A stretch of DNA of 64,000 nucleotides from Limnomonas spitsbergensis (Eukaryota > Chlorophyta > Chlorophyceae > Chlamydomonadales): positions 992,001 to 1,056,000 of the forward strand of contig JAYJMM010000102.1 in the NCBI GenBank assembly GCA_037349105.1, read 5' to 3'. The notes beneath the pieces were generated by a model. The model saw nothing but the letters and a program-made list of their open reading frames with translations, had not been told where the DNA came from and ran no database searches. Positions 20,521 through 32,074 of the stretch are shown here, one piece after another. How positions within the stretch are numbered: position 1 is the stretch's first letter; every line of letters starts with the position of its first letter. The position numbers were made by a program, and so were the translations under genes.

Positions 20521-22349
20521 GGCAGGTAAGAAGCTCTTGAGGAATTAAACAAGTGGATTTAAGATAGCAGGCGCTGCCGTTGGCTGAGCTGTCAAGGCCT
20601 GGGCACAGATCAGGAACGTGGGATCAGGAATTTAGGATGGTAGGAGGAGGCAAGGGAGGAGGAGGCAGAAGTGATCAGATCTGCTGGCTGAAATTGAATA
20701 ACGAAGACTGTGAGCAGATCAAACAAAGCGGAAATTCAGGATGTGAGCTTGCGATTGGCACGCACTTCAGCAGAGAAGCTGATCGGGATCGAATGACTGT
20801 TCAGGTCGCAATTCAAATTTCCAGTGGGTGCGCAGCAAGAAGTCAAGACGACACGTGCTATCCGGATTCAAACTTACCTTGACAGCGGCTGGTTTAGGGT
20901 GATGTGACGAAGAATCTGCAAACCGAGAGTTAGCTTTGAACTGATGATCGCTGCTGAGGCGTGTTTATAGCTGAAATAAATGGGGCCAGATCCGAGCAGC
21001 TGCTGACGAACCAGGCATGCCCGGCCAGCCTCCAGTTCACAGGCAAGGAAACTCTGCAAGGAACCTACAACCCGCAACCACTTAAACCTTGACAGTCAAG
21101 ACATATCTAGGCATCCGGCGCTGGCAAGCTCAGAACAACTGACAGGAAAGGAAGCAGCAACGCTAATACGTCAGACATCATACGCATGATTCATTTATTT
21201 CTCTCACGCTCCGAGAGAGGCGCAGGTTTCTCTTTTTCGACCTGTGACTGGCTCACTGCATGAGCAAGATCCGCCAATGAGCAAGCGCCCGTGAAATCGA
21301 TAATGCCTCGTGAGACTCAACGGCGGACCACGTCGGCCCCGCAATCACGCAACTAACTTTCGAAGTATGCCTGAGGGCTGAGGGTGGTTGGTTGCACCCT
21401 GGCTGCAATTACGTCATAACAGAAGACTTTCTGACAGGAGGCTTTTCTGCACACCTGAGAGGCCTGCTTAGATCTCTGCATCAGCTTAGCTCTCTGGCTT
21501 AGCTGTACCAGGGCTGTACGTGAATTGGCCATTTTATGATGGCCAGGCGACCTGCGGACCCCCGGCTGCAGATCAGGCCATAAATATACACAGGTATAGA
21601 TTCTGCTGCTGATTGGACATCTTAATGATTGCCAGGCCTGCAGATTCGATGGCTCAATAGGTGCCCTCACAAATTACTGAAGGAGCACCTGGATCCAGCT
21701 TGATCATTGCAGCTTGGGTCAATCATTCATCCTCAGTAAGCCACCTTCCTCGGCTAATCCATGAACAACGCCTGTGACCGGCGCCCAATTTATTTTGCCC
21801 AAATGCCCGTATACACCTCGGCCCTTTTGGTCCAGGATATCTTCCTGGCCTTCCTGCCACTGGGCCAATGACAAAACATAAACAGCTAGGCCCGGTATCC
21901 CCCATGGAACTTACAAAGGCACAAATCACCGAAAGCGGTGATGAGAAAAAGATCCTTGCCGTTTAAGGCAGGTCCCCCAAAACAAATATGGCGTGGATAG
22001 GCCAGCTGCAATACGTACCTTACATCACAAGAATAATCATGGAACTTCATTACCGTTATCTTACAAAAGGAACTTATCCTCTTGCAGCTGAAGATAACAA
22101 GCCACGATGAACACCTAAACCTTGTATCAGCCATCTGTGTATTGAGCTTCCTCCAGACACCACTCATCGTCTGCTTCATCTATATGAAGGCGAGCACTAG
22201 CTCAGTTTGGCTCAAAGTCTTGAACAGATGCAAAGCACATTTTAGTAGCCAGGGTATACCCCTGTTCTTCAAATTGCAGCACTTGCAAAGTGTCATGTTT
22301 TGAGGAGCCCCCAACCACAGCATGACCTCCATGTGAAGCCCATGGGGAC

Positions 22350-22433
22350 TGTCACAGTATATTACCGTATACGTGACAGAACCGTTTAGGCCGCAGTTAG
22401 CGGCCGCGGAGCCTCCGCAGCTTATCTGCGGAG
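22350..22433. other. Three consecutive hairpins at the 5' end of the outer element
   Basis: 22350-22378 folds as TGTCAC-(A)-GTATA, loop TTACCG, TATAC-GTGACA. 22389-22405 is GGCCGC-AGTTA-GCGGCC. 22413-22433 is CTCCGCAG-CTTAT-CTGCGGAG. All stems are perfect apart from one bulged A. Confidence 0.75.
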
Positions 22434-22551
22434 TCTCCGGATTTGAACTGAGACCTAGAAACCCGCTTACGCAGGGTGATTTAGCATAAGCTGTACTCTG
22501 AATTGGGCCTGCCGGGTCCCTGTATCCCGGCAATTGCCTAAGCTACTACTT

Positions 22552-23008
22552 TTGTCCCTTTTGAAGGACAGGCCTCTGGTGTAAATAGTATAAGCCTAGC
22601 TCTCACGGATACTAGTAGCCCTTGCTCGCCACTAAGTCAGTACCTTACACTTCAGTCAAGTCTAGCACCACGGAAAGTGGTGATAGCATAAGCAAGTGAC
22701 AAGCGAGCCCCATCCATATCACTGGACATCCCCAGCCGACGCCATCTACGGAGCTCGCCCTGAAGAGCACGCGACCTACGGTGCCGATCCCTGACTACTC
22801 GTCCATCGGAGACGACTAATCAGGCAAGCAGTCCCAAGCAGATATTCACCTAAATAGACCAGGAGGCGCAAAGCCGACCAGGAGCTCTCGGCGTACCAGC
22901 TTCCAGCTGAGTCCGCCCGGCGACAAAACCCACGGACAAAGTCACTTCCGTCGCCGTTCCTTCGCAACCCCGAGCATCCCCGCTCTCAGTGTCCTTCAAA
23001 AGGGACAA
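22552..23008. repeat. 19-bp inverted repeat pair in outer element leader
   Basis: TTGTCCCTTTTGAAGGACA at 22552-22570 is the exact reverse complement of 22990-23008. The arms are 419 bp apart and end 123 bp before the first in-frame ATG of the ORF. Confidence 0.8.
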
Positions 23009-23131
23009 GGAGTGCATGCCAAATTGCCCAGGCAGGAGGGCTTCCGCTCAGCAGAGCCGTGTGGGCCAGTGGGTCAAGCCAGCCCTAGCCTGAGTCTGGG
23101 CCCTGACGGCTGCAGCAAGTCCAGCCAGGCA

Positions 23132-26065
23132 ATGGCAGGCAAGGCAGCTGACAGTAACGTGGAAGCAGCTAGGAGCAGCAGGTCTCCGGTGCCAGCACAC
23201 GTGGACATCAGCAGCAGCAGGAATGTGTGCCTGGTAGCAATCCATGCTGCGGTGCCTGCAGATGTGGAGCTGGCCAGGATCTGGGAGAATCGCGCAACAG
23301 GTGCCCGTCAGCAGCCGATGGAGGTGCCGGTTAAAAGAGGGGCGGGATCCACAGTCTACGGGACGCCGCTGTCCAAGTTTACGCCCAGTGTGGGCAGACC
23401 TGTGCAGACACCCAAGGAGGGATCTAGCAGCCAGATGCGAGCAGGCGGCAGCCACAAGGAAATCCTGCGCGGATTTTATCAAGGTACAGCACAGGCGCAG
23501 GATACCAGACCTAGAGAACCAGAGCGCTCCGGGACTGGGGGAGTAGTGTGCGGCAATGAGGAGTCAGAAGGACCGATCGGTTGGGCAGGAATTTTGCAGT
23601 GGGCAACAGACCTGTGGAAGCAAGTTTTCTCCAGGACGTTCTTTCATTTCCAGGACCAGGTCACAGCCATTGAGGAGTTCAAGGCCCATCATCTGAGGGG
23701 ATGGGCAACAAAGGCCATGCTGGGTATCCCCCACACAGGGCAGGACAGGGCGACGCTGTTAAGCGCCCTTGGACAGGTATCCAAGGGAAGGGCTGGACGC
23801 GAAGCAGCCCTGGCTGTTAAGGCCTTCGCAGATGAGTGGTGCAATGAGGTAACAGGAAATCAGGTGGAACCGGGATCCGAGCCAGAAGATGAGGAGGACC
23901 AGGCATGGGAAGGATTTGAAACAGCGGGGCAGCGGCCTGAGGAGCTCAGGGAAGTCCAAAGGTGGCAGAAGCAAGCAAGAACCGCGCCAACCCTCAGATC
24001 TGAGGTTTTTGAGGTCAGCAGCGAGCCAAGCCTCAGGGGGCGGCCAAGGGGCAGGGAAGAGCCCAGGGCCAGTAGCCCAGCCGCCAGCGAAAGGGCGGAG
24101 TTGACTAGCCGATCGCTGGCCAGGATGGCTGAGCAAGGCGCAGCAACGCGCAGAGCAAACAGGCAAGAGTCTTATGCACTCCTGCGCATAATCGAGGACA
24201 AAGAGAACACATGCCAGGAAACCCAGGTGGATTACATCGAGGAGTTCCTGAGGAAAAGGCAAGAGGGCGCAGCAAGAGGAACACAACAGGACGAGCCTGC
24301 AGGCAGTGTGCGCAGCAGTGGACCAAGAAGGCAGGAAACCAGAGGGGAAACGCAATCTGATTCCTACGCCAGGAATTACACAGGAGGGACGCAGCCAGGA
24401 AGGCAGAACCAAGGGCAGCCCAGGGGGCAAGCAAGCGGTGAAGAACAGTAGTACCGGCAAAGCCAGGAGCCGCCCAGGGGGCAGGCACACAGCAGGGAAC
24501 AGCCAAATCGGCAAAGCCAGGAGCCGCCCAGAGGGCAGGCAGACAGCTGGGAACAGCCGAATCGGCAAGGCCAGGAGCCGCCCAGGGGGCAGGCAGACAG
24601 CTGGGAACAGCCAAGGCAGCAAAGCCAGGAGCCACCCAGGGGAACAGATGAATGCAGCAGGGGAGCACAGCAGGATCGGCAAAGCCAGGAGCCGCCCAGA
24701 GGGCAGGCAGGACCGGGCAGAGCACATCCTTGGAGGCCCGGGTCGGGCGACAGACCAGGCAGAAGTGAGACCGGGAGGCAGCCGCGCGACGGGAGTAGAA
24801 GCTCCGCAGGAAGAGCAGGCAGACAGCCATCACGGGAAGATCGGGAGGACGATGACAACAGATTCGACAGATACTATCCAGGTCGCAGTCCATCAGGAGG
24901 CAGAGGAGGTGGATATGGATCGCGCTCAGAATCAGTGGATTCAGAGCCAAGGGGAGCGGACAGGCGCAGGCCAAGAACCAGGCAGGAGTCCAGCGACCAA
25001 GAAATGAAGAGAATCGACAGGGAGCAGGCGAGAGTGACCCTGCAGCTGCAGCAACAGATGGTCCTGCAGCTGACAGGGGTGGCCAAGGTCACCAAGATCC
25101 CAGCCATCCAAGGCAACGTGCCAGTCCTGGATATGTCGCACCCAGGCGCAGTTGCAGCCAGGAAATATTGCCAGGCGTGTGGATACTGGGGATCGCACAA
25201 CAGGCTGGCAATGTCAGATGACCAGCCAGCGCTGGCTGTGGTGGCCGGAGAAATAGCTGGATCGTGCCAGTCGCCGTCAGCTATGACACTGCTGATCAAG
25301 TCGCTGGTCAAGCTTTGGGACAGCAAGCCAGCTAGCGTGGGGCCGCTGATGGCAGCCATCAGGGCGGCGCCCCATGCAGGAAACAGAATTGCCAGAGAAG
25401 TGGAACGGATCAGGCAGCAGTGGATCGCCCCAGCAGAGGAGCAGTGTTGCGAGGCCTCGCTGCTCACTTTGTGGATCAAGGTGGTTCAGGCGGAAGTGGG
25501 AAAGCCGACCTCGGATGAGAGATCCGCGATCACCAACATCAAGCTGGGAGTCAAGACCACTTTGGATCCAGAGGTCAAGCCAGAGGAGACAGTAGAGGCG
25601 TTTGCGCACAGAGTCCTGTCCATAGCAGAGTTGCTACATATCTCCAGGGATGCAGTGGACTACTTTGGCAGAAGGCACTCGGTCTCGCACATGTTCTATG
25701 AAGGGCTGCCTGTGGCCACCAGGGTCAAGCTGAGCAAGTTCGTGATCACTGTGCCAGGGTACTTGTGCATGACCGATGAGGAGCAGATCACTGTGCTGAC
25801 GCAGCAGGTGGTGCTGTGGGAGAAGTTCGCCCTGGAAATGGGGGACCTGTTGGTCACAGATTACAGGCATGCGGCAGAAGAGGAGAATGAGATGGAAGAG
25901 GCAGAAGAGGAGAATGAAATGGAAGAGGAGGAAGAGGCGGATGAGGAGGAGGAGGCGCGAGAGGCTTCTTGGATGGAGAGACTTTTTGGAGAAAGATATT
26001 CCTTGGATGAAGAGAAGCCAATGTCACCCAGCGAGCGGTCCATAGATGGGCCAAGGTGGCGCTAG
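23132..26065 (+). CDS. Gag-like ORF of outer element, interrupted by one TAG
   Basis: First in-frame ATG at 23132; the frame is open to TAG at 24449-24451, then again in the same frame to the stop at 26063-26065, 977 codons in all. Residues 1-430 are polar with a possible helical patch (ILQWATDLWKQVFSRTFFHF). The TAG lies in a tandem array of 54-bp units (RQSQEPPRGQADSWEQPN, about 24455-24720) after CAG. The second half has an RRP/RTRQE basic segment, a partial zinc-knuckle-like CQACGYWGSH without a last Cys, a helical region with VEAFAHRVLSIAELL and HMFYEGLP that recalls Ty3-type capsid, and an acidic E/M-rich C-terminus. Capsid-like identity is an inference from these traits. TAG could be read through or be a disabling mutation; aligned repeat units have CCA there. 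Confidence 0.55.
24455..24720. repeat. 54-bp in-frame repeats within the gag-like ORF
   Basis: Starts of CGGCAAAGCCAGGAGCC-like units at 24455, 24509, 24563, about 24617 and about 24677. The 18-codon period keeps the frame; the last units are less regular. Confidence 0.8.
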
Positions 26066-27237
26066 GCTTCCAACAAAGAGGAGGAGTCAGCCCTTGCGGA
26101 GCTTACCGAGACCTGAGGCCGAGCCCAGAGCGGCAAGGCCGCTGAGCACGTGACGTTACCCACGCCGTAACTGGCAAGGAGCGGGCAGGCGCCTACAGAG
26201 CAGAAAATGCAGACGCAGAGCGGCTTGTCCTAGTACCCGGCAGGCAGTGGGCCGGCAGCCAGCGGACCGAAGACGGAAGATGCAGGATTGGAGTTAAAGC
26301 TATCGCAGCAACATAGTGAAAATTTGTTTCTCAAACACCGTAGCAGCAAGGCTACGGTAGTACATATGTTATGAAGATGATGAGCGAGGAGAATTAGTCA
26401 ACTCGGGCGATGATAACACAGCAGGGGGCGGATCACGCTGCTACGGCGCACATTTCCTGTGGCCATTGAAGACCAGGCGGCTATGGCGCAGTGGGGCGAG
26501 AGCAGCGGTTGTTCTTAGCTTAACCTGATAACTTTGAAAATTTCTCTGTTTGCTAGCCAGTAGTGGGCTGAACAGCCTGGATTTGTAGGATTCCGCGCAT
26601 TCTCGCATCAGCTGAGACTCTGTGGATTTTTTCTTTTGAAGAAGGCCTGAACCAGGCAGATTTGCTAAGACGATTTGAGCTTCTACGTACATATTTTCCA
26701 GAAGTTTAAAGATTCTGGTTTCTGATGATTTCTGATGGTTTCTGATGATTTCTGATGGTTTCTGATGGTTGCTGAGGGTTTCTGATGGGTTCTGACCCTT
26801 TATTGCCTGCAACCAAGCATGACACTGGTGACGGTACCGGATTCTGTGTGCCCCGATCAGGCCGGAGAGAGATCAGGGTCCCAGAGGCCTTTGTCAAGTG
26901 TGCAGAACCGTGGGTGGACCTAGGGTCCGCCACGGGTTTCAGTGAATTTTTTCTTTGGTGAATTTCCTTGTGTGGATGTCCTGCAGCACATTTCCTGCAG
27001 TAAATTTTCTTCAGGGGATTTTTTTTTCCGACTGGCTGGATTGCAGTCAGATGTTTAGGAGGCTTCAGTGTTAGGGAACTGACAAGTTCTGGGCGTACAG
27101 ATTTTTCCAGAATTCTTTCAGTACCGACCCCTTTTTCCGGCTCCCAGCGCATGCCCTTAAGGCTTAACGCTGAGGAGCGGGGGGCGAGTGAAGTAGTAGG
27201 GGCGGTACCCACAAGACAGGGACACCCAGACATTACC
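26066..27237. other. Non-coding 3' part of outer element, left of chromovirus
   Basis: No convincing protein. A perfect hairpin ACCGTAGC-AGCAAG-GCTACGGT is at 26337-26358 and a 10-bp tandem repeat (TCTGATGGTT type, nine copies) at 26712-26800. Minus-strand ORFs here are driven by that repeat. The segment continues at 34393. Confidence 0.6.
26712..26800. repeat. 10-bp tandem repeat, nine copies
   Basis: Blocks of TCTGATGATT, TCTGATGGTT and close variants occur at exact 10-bp spacing. Confidence 0.9.
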
Positions 27238-27640
27238 TGAAGAGGTCCTAGGGGCCCTAGGGGGCAGGACTCTTATATCTAGACAGGGACTCACTAGTAG
27301 AGGAACGTGAAGGGGAGTCCGGGACGGTGTTGAGGGTAGACGAGTAGTCGGAGAGTTGACTGAGGGGGGACTAGGTGCTCACGAGGGGAGACTGCTGGAG
27401 ACTAGAGATTTGATAGTGGGACAGTCAGGTATTGAGCCTGATGGATTGATCTCGTCTGAGACTTCCCGATGCCTAGCAGAGCTCGCTTATATGGGAGGTG
27501 CAGGGTTTAACCCGTGAGGGTTCTGGTCTGGGCTTGCCAGGCGACCCTGCAACTTCCGTATGGAGCGTAAGCGCCGATAACGTAAGGCAGGTCGCGTCAG
27601 CGACTGGTAATTCTGGGGTACTGGTTACATGACCATTACA
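27238..27640 (-). repeat. 3' LTR of chromovirus
   Basis: 403 bp, TG...CA. Ends beside TTACC on the left; a polypurine tract adjoins it on the internal side. Contains TATAAG on the minus strand at 27491-27486. Confidence 0.95.
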
Positions 27641-27653
27641 TACCTCCCCCCTA
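27641..27653 (-). other. Polypurine tract
   Basis: Minus strand TAGGGGGGAGGTA directly abuts the 3' LTR, the expected place for plus-strand primer formation. Confidence 0.75.
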
Positions 27654-27997
27654 GGCTGCGTGCCGAGCGCGGTGGAAGGTAAATGTTAGTGAACTGGAAC
27701 TCGGATTGTTGCAGTATTTAATCAATTAAATGCAAACATGAAATCTGGAGCAAGTTATCTTGGAACTGCTAGAGTACTTGATTGTCCGCTGGAAACATTA
27801 ACTCAAGTCTGGATCTAGGTTGAATTATAACGAGAAGTGAAATCTGAGCAGCTTGCCAGGCTGGTCAGTATCGGTTCTCAAAGGAATTCAAGACAAGGTT
27901 CAGAAAGAAAGAAAAAAAAAATCTGACTGGTCTGGTTTAGAGTTAGGTCTCGATCTGGGACTAGGGGTATGGACCTTGAATACTAGACAAGTGCTGG

Positions 27998-30900
27998 TTA
28001 CTCAAAAAGGTTTTGAGCGTCAAGGAGTAATTCAGGAGTCAGGTTCTTGAGTGGCTCCCATGAATTGTGAGTGTCATCGTAACCAAGCCATTTGATTAGG
28101 ACCTGCTTGACTCGCTTTTTGCCGACTCGTCGAATGCGATGTGACAAGAGCGACTCGACCTGGTATAATGGTAAACCATCCACGACTTGAGGCTCGACAG
28201 GTACTGGGTTTGAACTGGTACTGGGCTTGAACTGTCGTAAGAGTGACACGTGGAAGACTGGGTGAACTCGAGTGTAATTCTCGGGTAGTTGCAACCTAGC
28301 AGCATTGCCACCAGAAGTTAAACTCAGGATTGTCACTGGGCCGATATACTTGGGATGAAGTTTCTTAACTCCGGTCTGGAACTTGAAGTTTCTTGTTGAC
28401 AGGAGAACTTGGTCACCTGCTTGAAAAGTGTGAGGTGCTCGGAAGCGCGTGTCAGCGTACGACGACTGGCGATCCTGCGCAGCTCGTAATAGTTTCTGAA
28501 CTTGAACTAGAGTGTCATCCAGGTCACTGAAGACTGAATCAAGAGCTGGAATTTGCTTGTCTGGAATGTCGATTGACAAAGGGGTATACGGGTTGCGTCC
28601 ACAGTTCAGGTAGAACGGGGTGTGCCTGGTCGTACTGGTCTTGGCATTGTTAATGGACATAGCAACAACTGGTAGGAGTTCTTCCCAAGTGACATGGTTT
28701 CCATCAATGAAATGCCTAAGCACTTCTTCGACGACTCGATTCATTCGCTCTGTTTGACCATCTGTTTGGGGGTGGAAAGCAGTTGAAAATCTGGGCTGTA
28801 CACCAAGGCGGTGACACATGGTCTTCCAGAATGACGAAGTGAATCGAACATCTCTGTCAGAAATGATGTTTCTAGGAAAACCGTGATGCTGGAATACATG
28901 TGAGATGAAAACTCGAGCAACATCTTCAGATGTGCTAGATTTCCTGACTGGGGCTAGACAAACAAACTTTGTAAGCTTGTCCACAATGACCATGATGCCA
29001 TCATGACCACTGGCTGACTGGGGCAAGTCAACCACAAAGTCCATGGTGACAGTGTGCCATCTGGAATCAGGGATTTCTAGTGGCTGGTTTAGACCAAAGG
29101 GCCTCTTGTTTGCAGACTTGTTCCTCTGGCATGAGGCACATGATGAGACGTACTTTTGTACATCTGCCTGGATTGAGGGCCACCAAAATTGGCGTTTGAT
29201 GTGGTCCAGTGTTGTCTTCCAATTGAAATGTCCTGCAAGGGGTGAATCATGGTGATCTCGAATGACTTCTTGTCGAAGTGCTACTGGGATAATGACTAGG
29301 CCTGCATGAGACCAGTAGCCATTGCTAAAGGACCATTCTCGAGTTTTACTGGAAAGTTTGAATTCTGGATCAATGCTAGACTCGTTCTTGATTCTTTGCA
29401 TGAAATCTGGGCATGACTCGTTAACTGTGATTGCAAATAGCATTGCAGCATGGGCAGGTCCTTGGTGTGGCAACCTGGAAAGGGAATCAGCTGGGTTGGT
29501 AGCACCTGGTCGGTACTTCACAGTGAACTCGAATCGAGATAGGAACTCGCTCCATCTTGCTTGCCTACGTGACAGGGTGGGCTGCTTGGAGAAAAATGTC
29601 AGGGGGTTGTGATCAGTCACAATGTTTAGGCCATTGCTGCCTTCTAGATAGCATCGCCACTCCTTGAGAGCTTTGATAATTCCAAGGAGTTCTTGTTCGC
29701 CAGTAGTGTAATTGCGCTCGGCAGGTGAGAACTTGGCAGAGAAGTACGCGACAGGTCGACCTTGTTGCGTAAGCACTGCACCACATCCAGTGATGGAGGC
29801 ATCTGAAACGAGTTCGTACGATTGGTTTGGATCTGGGTATGCAAGAACTGGAGGCGAAGCTAACGCTTCCTTGATAGCTTGAAAAGCCAACAGAGCGTCA
29901 GCTCCTCCTGAGAACTGGACGGTTTTCTTGGTCAAATGGTACAAGGGTGCTGCCAGCCTGGAGAGGTTCGGAATGAATTTGCGAAAGTAATTTGCTAGGC
30001 CTAGAAATTGCAAGACACCTGTTGCACTGGTCGGGAATTCCCACTCGGTAAGCGCTCGAATTTTGTCTGGGTCAGCAGCCACACCTTCTTTCGAAAGAAT
30101 GTGCCCTAGGTACTTGACTTGAGCCTGCAGAAATTTGCACTTGGAAAATTTGACCTGCAGTCCTGATTCTCGTATTTTGTCAAACACTTGTCTTAAATGC
30201 TGGAGGTGCTGTTCTGGTGTCTGGGACAGGATCATGATGTCATCAATGTAAATGAGGACGAATGCTAGATCAGCAAAGATTTTATTGACAGTGCTCTGGT
30301 ATTGACTGGGCGCGTTCGAAAGACCCATTGGCAGGCAACGCCATGCATAATGGCCGAAGGGTGTAGCAAAAGCTGTCTTGGGCTGGTCTTCCTCGGAAAT
30401 AAGCAGTTGGTGAAAGCCACCTGCCATGTCTAGACAAGAGAAACATGAAGCTCCGCGAGCTGCATCTAGAAGATCATCGATCCTTGGTAGTGGGTAGCGT
30501 AGTTTGACAGTTAGTTCGTTCAAGGCTCGGTAATCAAGGCAGAACCTAAGTCCTCCATTTGGTTTCTTGATGAACAAGACTGGGGCTCCATAAGGACTGT
30601 TGACAGGGGTGATGATTCCTTTGTCAAGTAGCTCGGCAACCTGTTTCTTGAGTTCTTCAGACTCGGCTGGAGAGAGACGAAAGTTCCTGCGAAAAGGTGG
30701 TTTAGCGCCAGCGACCAGATCGATCGTGTGCTCTAGAGGTGGGACTTTCGCTCCGCCAGCTCGAGGGGTTTCTGAAAAAATGTCATCGTACTCGTCGATC
30801 AGTGAAGTAATCGCTGTACGCTGGTCTGGGTGCACATGGTTCATGTTTGCTAGTTTTTCTCGACTGGTTTTATGGTCTAGTTCTCCTTCTGGATTTGGTA

Positions 30901-32074
30901 CTGGTTGTAACTCCTCGTCTGGTTCGCTAGCCTGTGGTGTCAATACAGCTAAGAATGCTCGGTGGCGACCAGACTTGAGTAATTTGGCTGCAAGGCCAGC
31001 TGGGATTTGATCGGTCTTCGTACGTGTACGGCATGGTCGGGATTCGTCTTCAGCGTCACACTGTCCAGCGTTATTGTCATGGGTCGGATCGGCTGGGCTA
31101 GAAGTGGTCTTCACAGCATGAGCAACCTGTACTGCACCTGTGCCACGTAAAACACACGAATTCAAGACCTCATGAACGACCCCGTCAGTGATGGTCATGA
31201 GACTAGACTGGTCTGGGCTGTACTGCAAATTACAAGAGTGTGTTTTCATGAAGTCTTCGCCAATGATTAAATCAATGGTATCGAGAAACGCTGGGAGGAT
31301 GTGAACTGTAGCCTCAAAGTCAGTCCGGCCGAACTTAACAGTGAGACTCGCAGAACCTAGGACAGTACAGTCTCGACCAGCCGCAGTGGCCACTGCTCGA
31401 TATTTACTTGAACGAATCTGGAGTCCGAGTTTCTTGGCAAGTTTGGCTCCCATGAAACATGAGGATGCCCCCGAATCAAATAGACACTTGAGGTTTTTGC
31501 CATGTGCTTGGCCGTGGTAGGTTGCTGCTAGGGGCTGGTCATCACCATCTTGGTGATTTCCATCTTGTTTTACATCCTTGTCTTGGCTGGTATGCAATAT
31601 CTGGACTCGATCATCAACTTGTATTTTGGCTAGAACTCGACACTGGGCTGTTTCTCTTGTATCAGCTGGGATTACAAAGGCAAGTACTGGGGATGGTTTC
31701 ATACCCTTATTCATAGCGGTACCAAGCGCTGAACTGGATTCGTATTTCTTGGCTAGAAAAGAGTGTTGGAGTAGCGGTTGTAATCCTGCTGCTTGTCTGG
31801 AGGAAACTAGAAGACATGAACTGGTGTTGGGTCTGTTGTTCAAATAAAGCCTGGCTTGGCTTCTGGTTTTTGCAACGTAAATCTGGTGTTTGTCTGGAGA
31901 GTTGGAGTGAATGACTGGAAGCGTGCAGGTACAATTCAAATGTTCGTTACAAATCACTCGGTCGTACGTCAGGAAGCTAGAGTTCATCAAGTCAGACACG
32001 TGATTCTCAACTGCAGTGCACACATGACATCTAGAGACAGGAGGGGGACCCGGGAATACCTCCTGCAAAAATTC
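27998..32074 (-). CDS. Chromovirus Pol (PR-RT-RH-IN-chromodomain)
   Basis: About 1,358 codons in the same frame as gag, directly after its TAG; there is no ATG at the start (the frame continues GAA TTT TTG CAG), so it is probably made as a Gag-Pol readthrough product. Numbering from that TTG: aspartic protease DSGA about 198-201; reverse transcriptase with CLDMAGG about 545-551 and YIDD 607-610; RNase H with Asp756, Glu near 791 and Asp819; integrase zinc finger with His940/His947 and Cys977/Cys980; catalytic Asp1010, Asp1071 and Glu1107; a GPY-like KLHPKYIGPV about 1236-1245; chromodomain about 1301-1345 (LIKWLGYDDTHNSWEP). All catalytic residues are present and no frameshift was seen. Confidence 0.95.
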   Translation of the reverse strand, partial: EFLQEVFPGPPPVSRCHVCTAVENHVSDLMNSSFLTYDRVICNEHLNCTCTLPVIHSNSPDKHQIYVAKTRSQARLYLNNRPNTSSCLLVSSRQAAGLQPLLQHSFLAKKYESSSALGTAMNKGMKPSPVLAFVIPADTRETAQCRVLAKIQVDDRVQILHTSQDKDVKQDGNHQDGDDQPLAATYHGQAHGKNLKCLFDSGASSCFMGAKLAKKLGLQIRSSKYRAVATAAGRDCTVLGSASLTVKFGRTDFEATVHILPAFLDTIDLIIGEDFMKTHSCNLQYSPDQSSLMTITDGVVHEVLNSCVLRGTGAVQVAHAVKTTSSPADPTHDNNAGQCDAEDESRPCRTRTKTDQIPAGLAAKLLKSGRHRAFLAVLTPQASEPDEELQPVPNPEGELDHKTSREKLANMNHVHPDQRTAITSLIDEYDDIFSETPRAGGAKVPPLEHTIDLVAGAKPPFRRNFRLSPAESEELKKQVAELLDKGIITPVNSPYGAPVLFIKKPNGGLRFCLDYRALNELTVKLRYPLPRIDDLLDAARGASCFSCLDMAGGFHQLLISEEDQPKTAFATPFGHYAWRCLPMGLSNAPSQYQSTVNKIFADLAFVLIYIDDIMILSQTPEQHLQHLRQVFDKIRESGLQVKFSKCKFLQAQVKYLGHILSKEGVAADPDKIRALTEWEFPTSATGVLQFLGLANYFRKFIPNLSRLAAPLYHLTKKTVQFSGGADALLAFQAIKEALASPPVLAYPDPNQSYELVSDASITGCGAVLTQQGRPVAYFSAKFSPAERNYTTGEQELLGIIKALKEWRCYLEGSNGLNIVTDHNPLTFFSKQPTLSRRQARWSEFLSRFEFTVKYRPGATNPADSLSRLPHQGPAHAAMLFAITVNESCPDFMQRIKNESSIDPEFKLSSKTREWSFSNGYWSHAGLVIIPVALRQEVIRDHHDSPLAGHFNWKTTLDHIKRQFWWPSIQADVQKYVSSCASCQRNKSANKRPFGLNQPLEIPDSRWHTVTMDFVVDLPQSASGHDGIMVIVDKLTKFVCLAPVRKSSTSEDVARVFISHVFQHHGFPRNIISDRDVRFTSSFWKTMCHRLGVQPRFSTAFHPQTDGQTERMNRVVEEVLRHFIDGNHVTWEELLPVVAMSINNAKTSTTRHTPFYLNCGRNPYTPLSIDIPDKQIPALDSVFSDLDDTLVQVQKLLRAAQDRQSSYADTRFRAPHTFQAGDQVLLSTRNFKFQTGVKKLHPKYIGPVTILSLTSGGNAARLQLPENYTRVHPVFHVSLLRQFKPSTSSNPVPVEPQVVDGLPLYQVESLLSHRIRRVGKKRVKQVLIKWLGYDDTHNSWEPLKNLTPELLLDAQNLFE

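Noticed and set aside
22350..22378. Rolling-circle origin resembling TAATATTAC or TAGTATTAC in a hairpin loop
   Set aside because: The loop reads TTACCG and the nonanucleotide is not exact; no Rep-type ORF is present in the element.
23759..24974. Long minus-strand ORFs (322 and 289 codons) opposite the gag-like ORF
   Set aside because: Leu/Pro/Cys-rich repeats mirror the QEPPRG repeats on the + strand; no domain signs.
24306..25007. Separate 233-codon ORF between the two halves of the gag-like ORF
   Set aside because: It is a shadow frame of the 54-bp repeats; the main frame continues on both sides of the single TAG.
16255..26065. TAG reassigned to an amino acid in this organism
   Set aside because: The gatA and gag-like ORFs both end in TAG at expected C-termini, and unit 1 gatA has TCG where the copies have TAG, so TAG behaves as a stop.
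26706..27233. Minus-strand 175-codon ORF ending at the chromovirus junction as interrupted pol
   Set aside because: Half is the 10-bp repeat and the rest has no reverse transcriptase or integrase motif; no continuation is visible at 34393.
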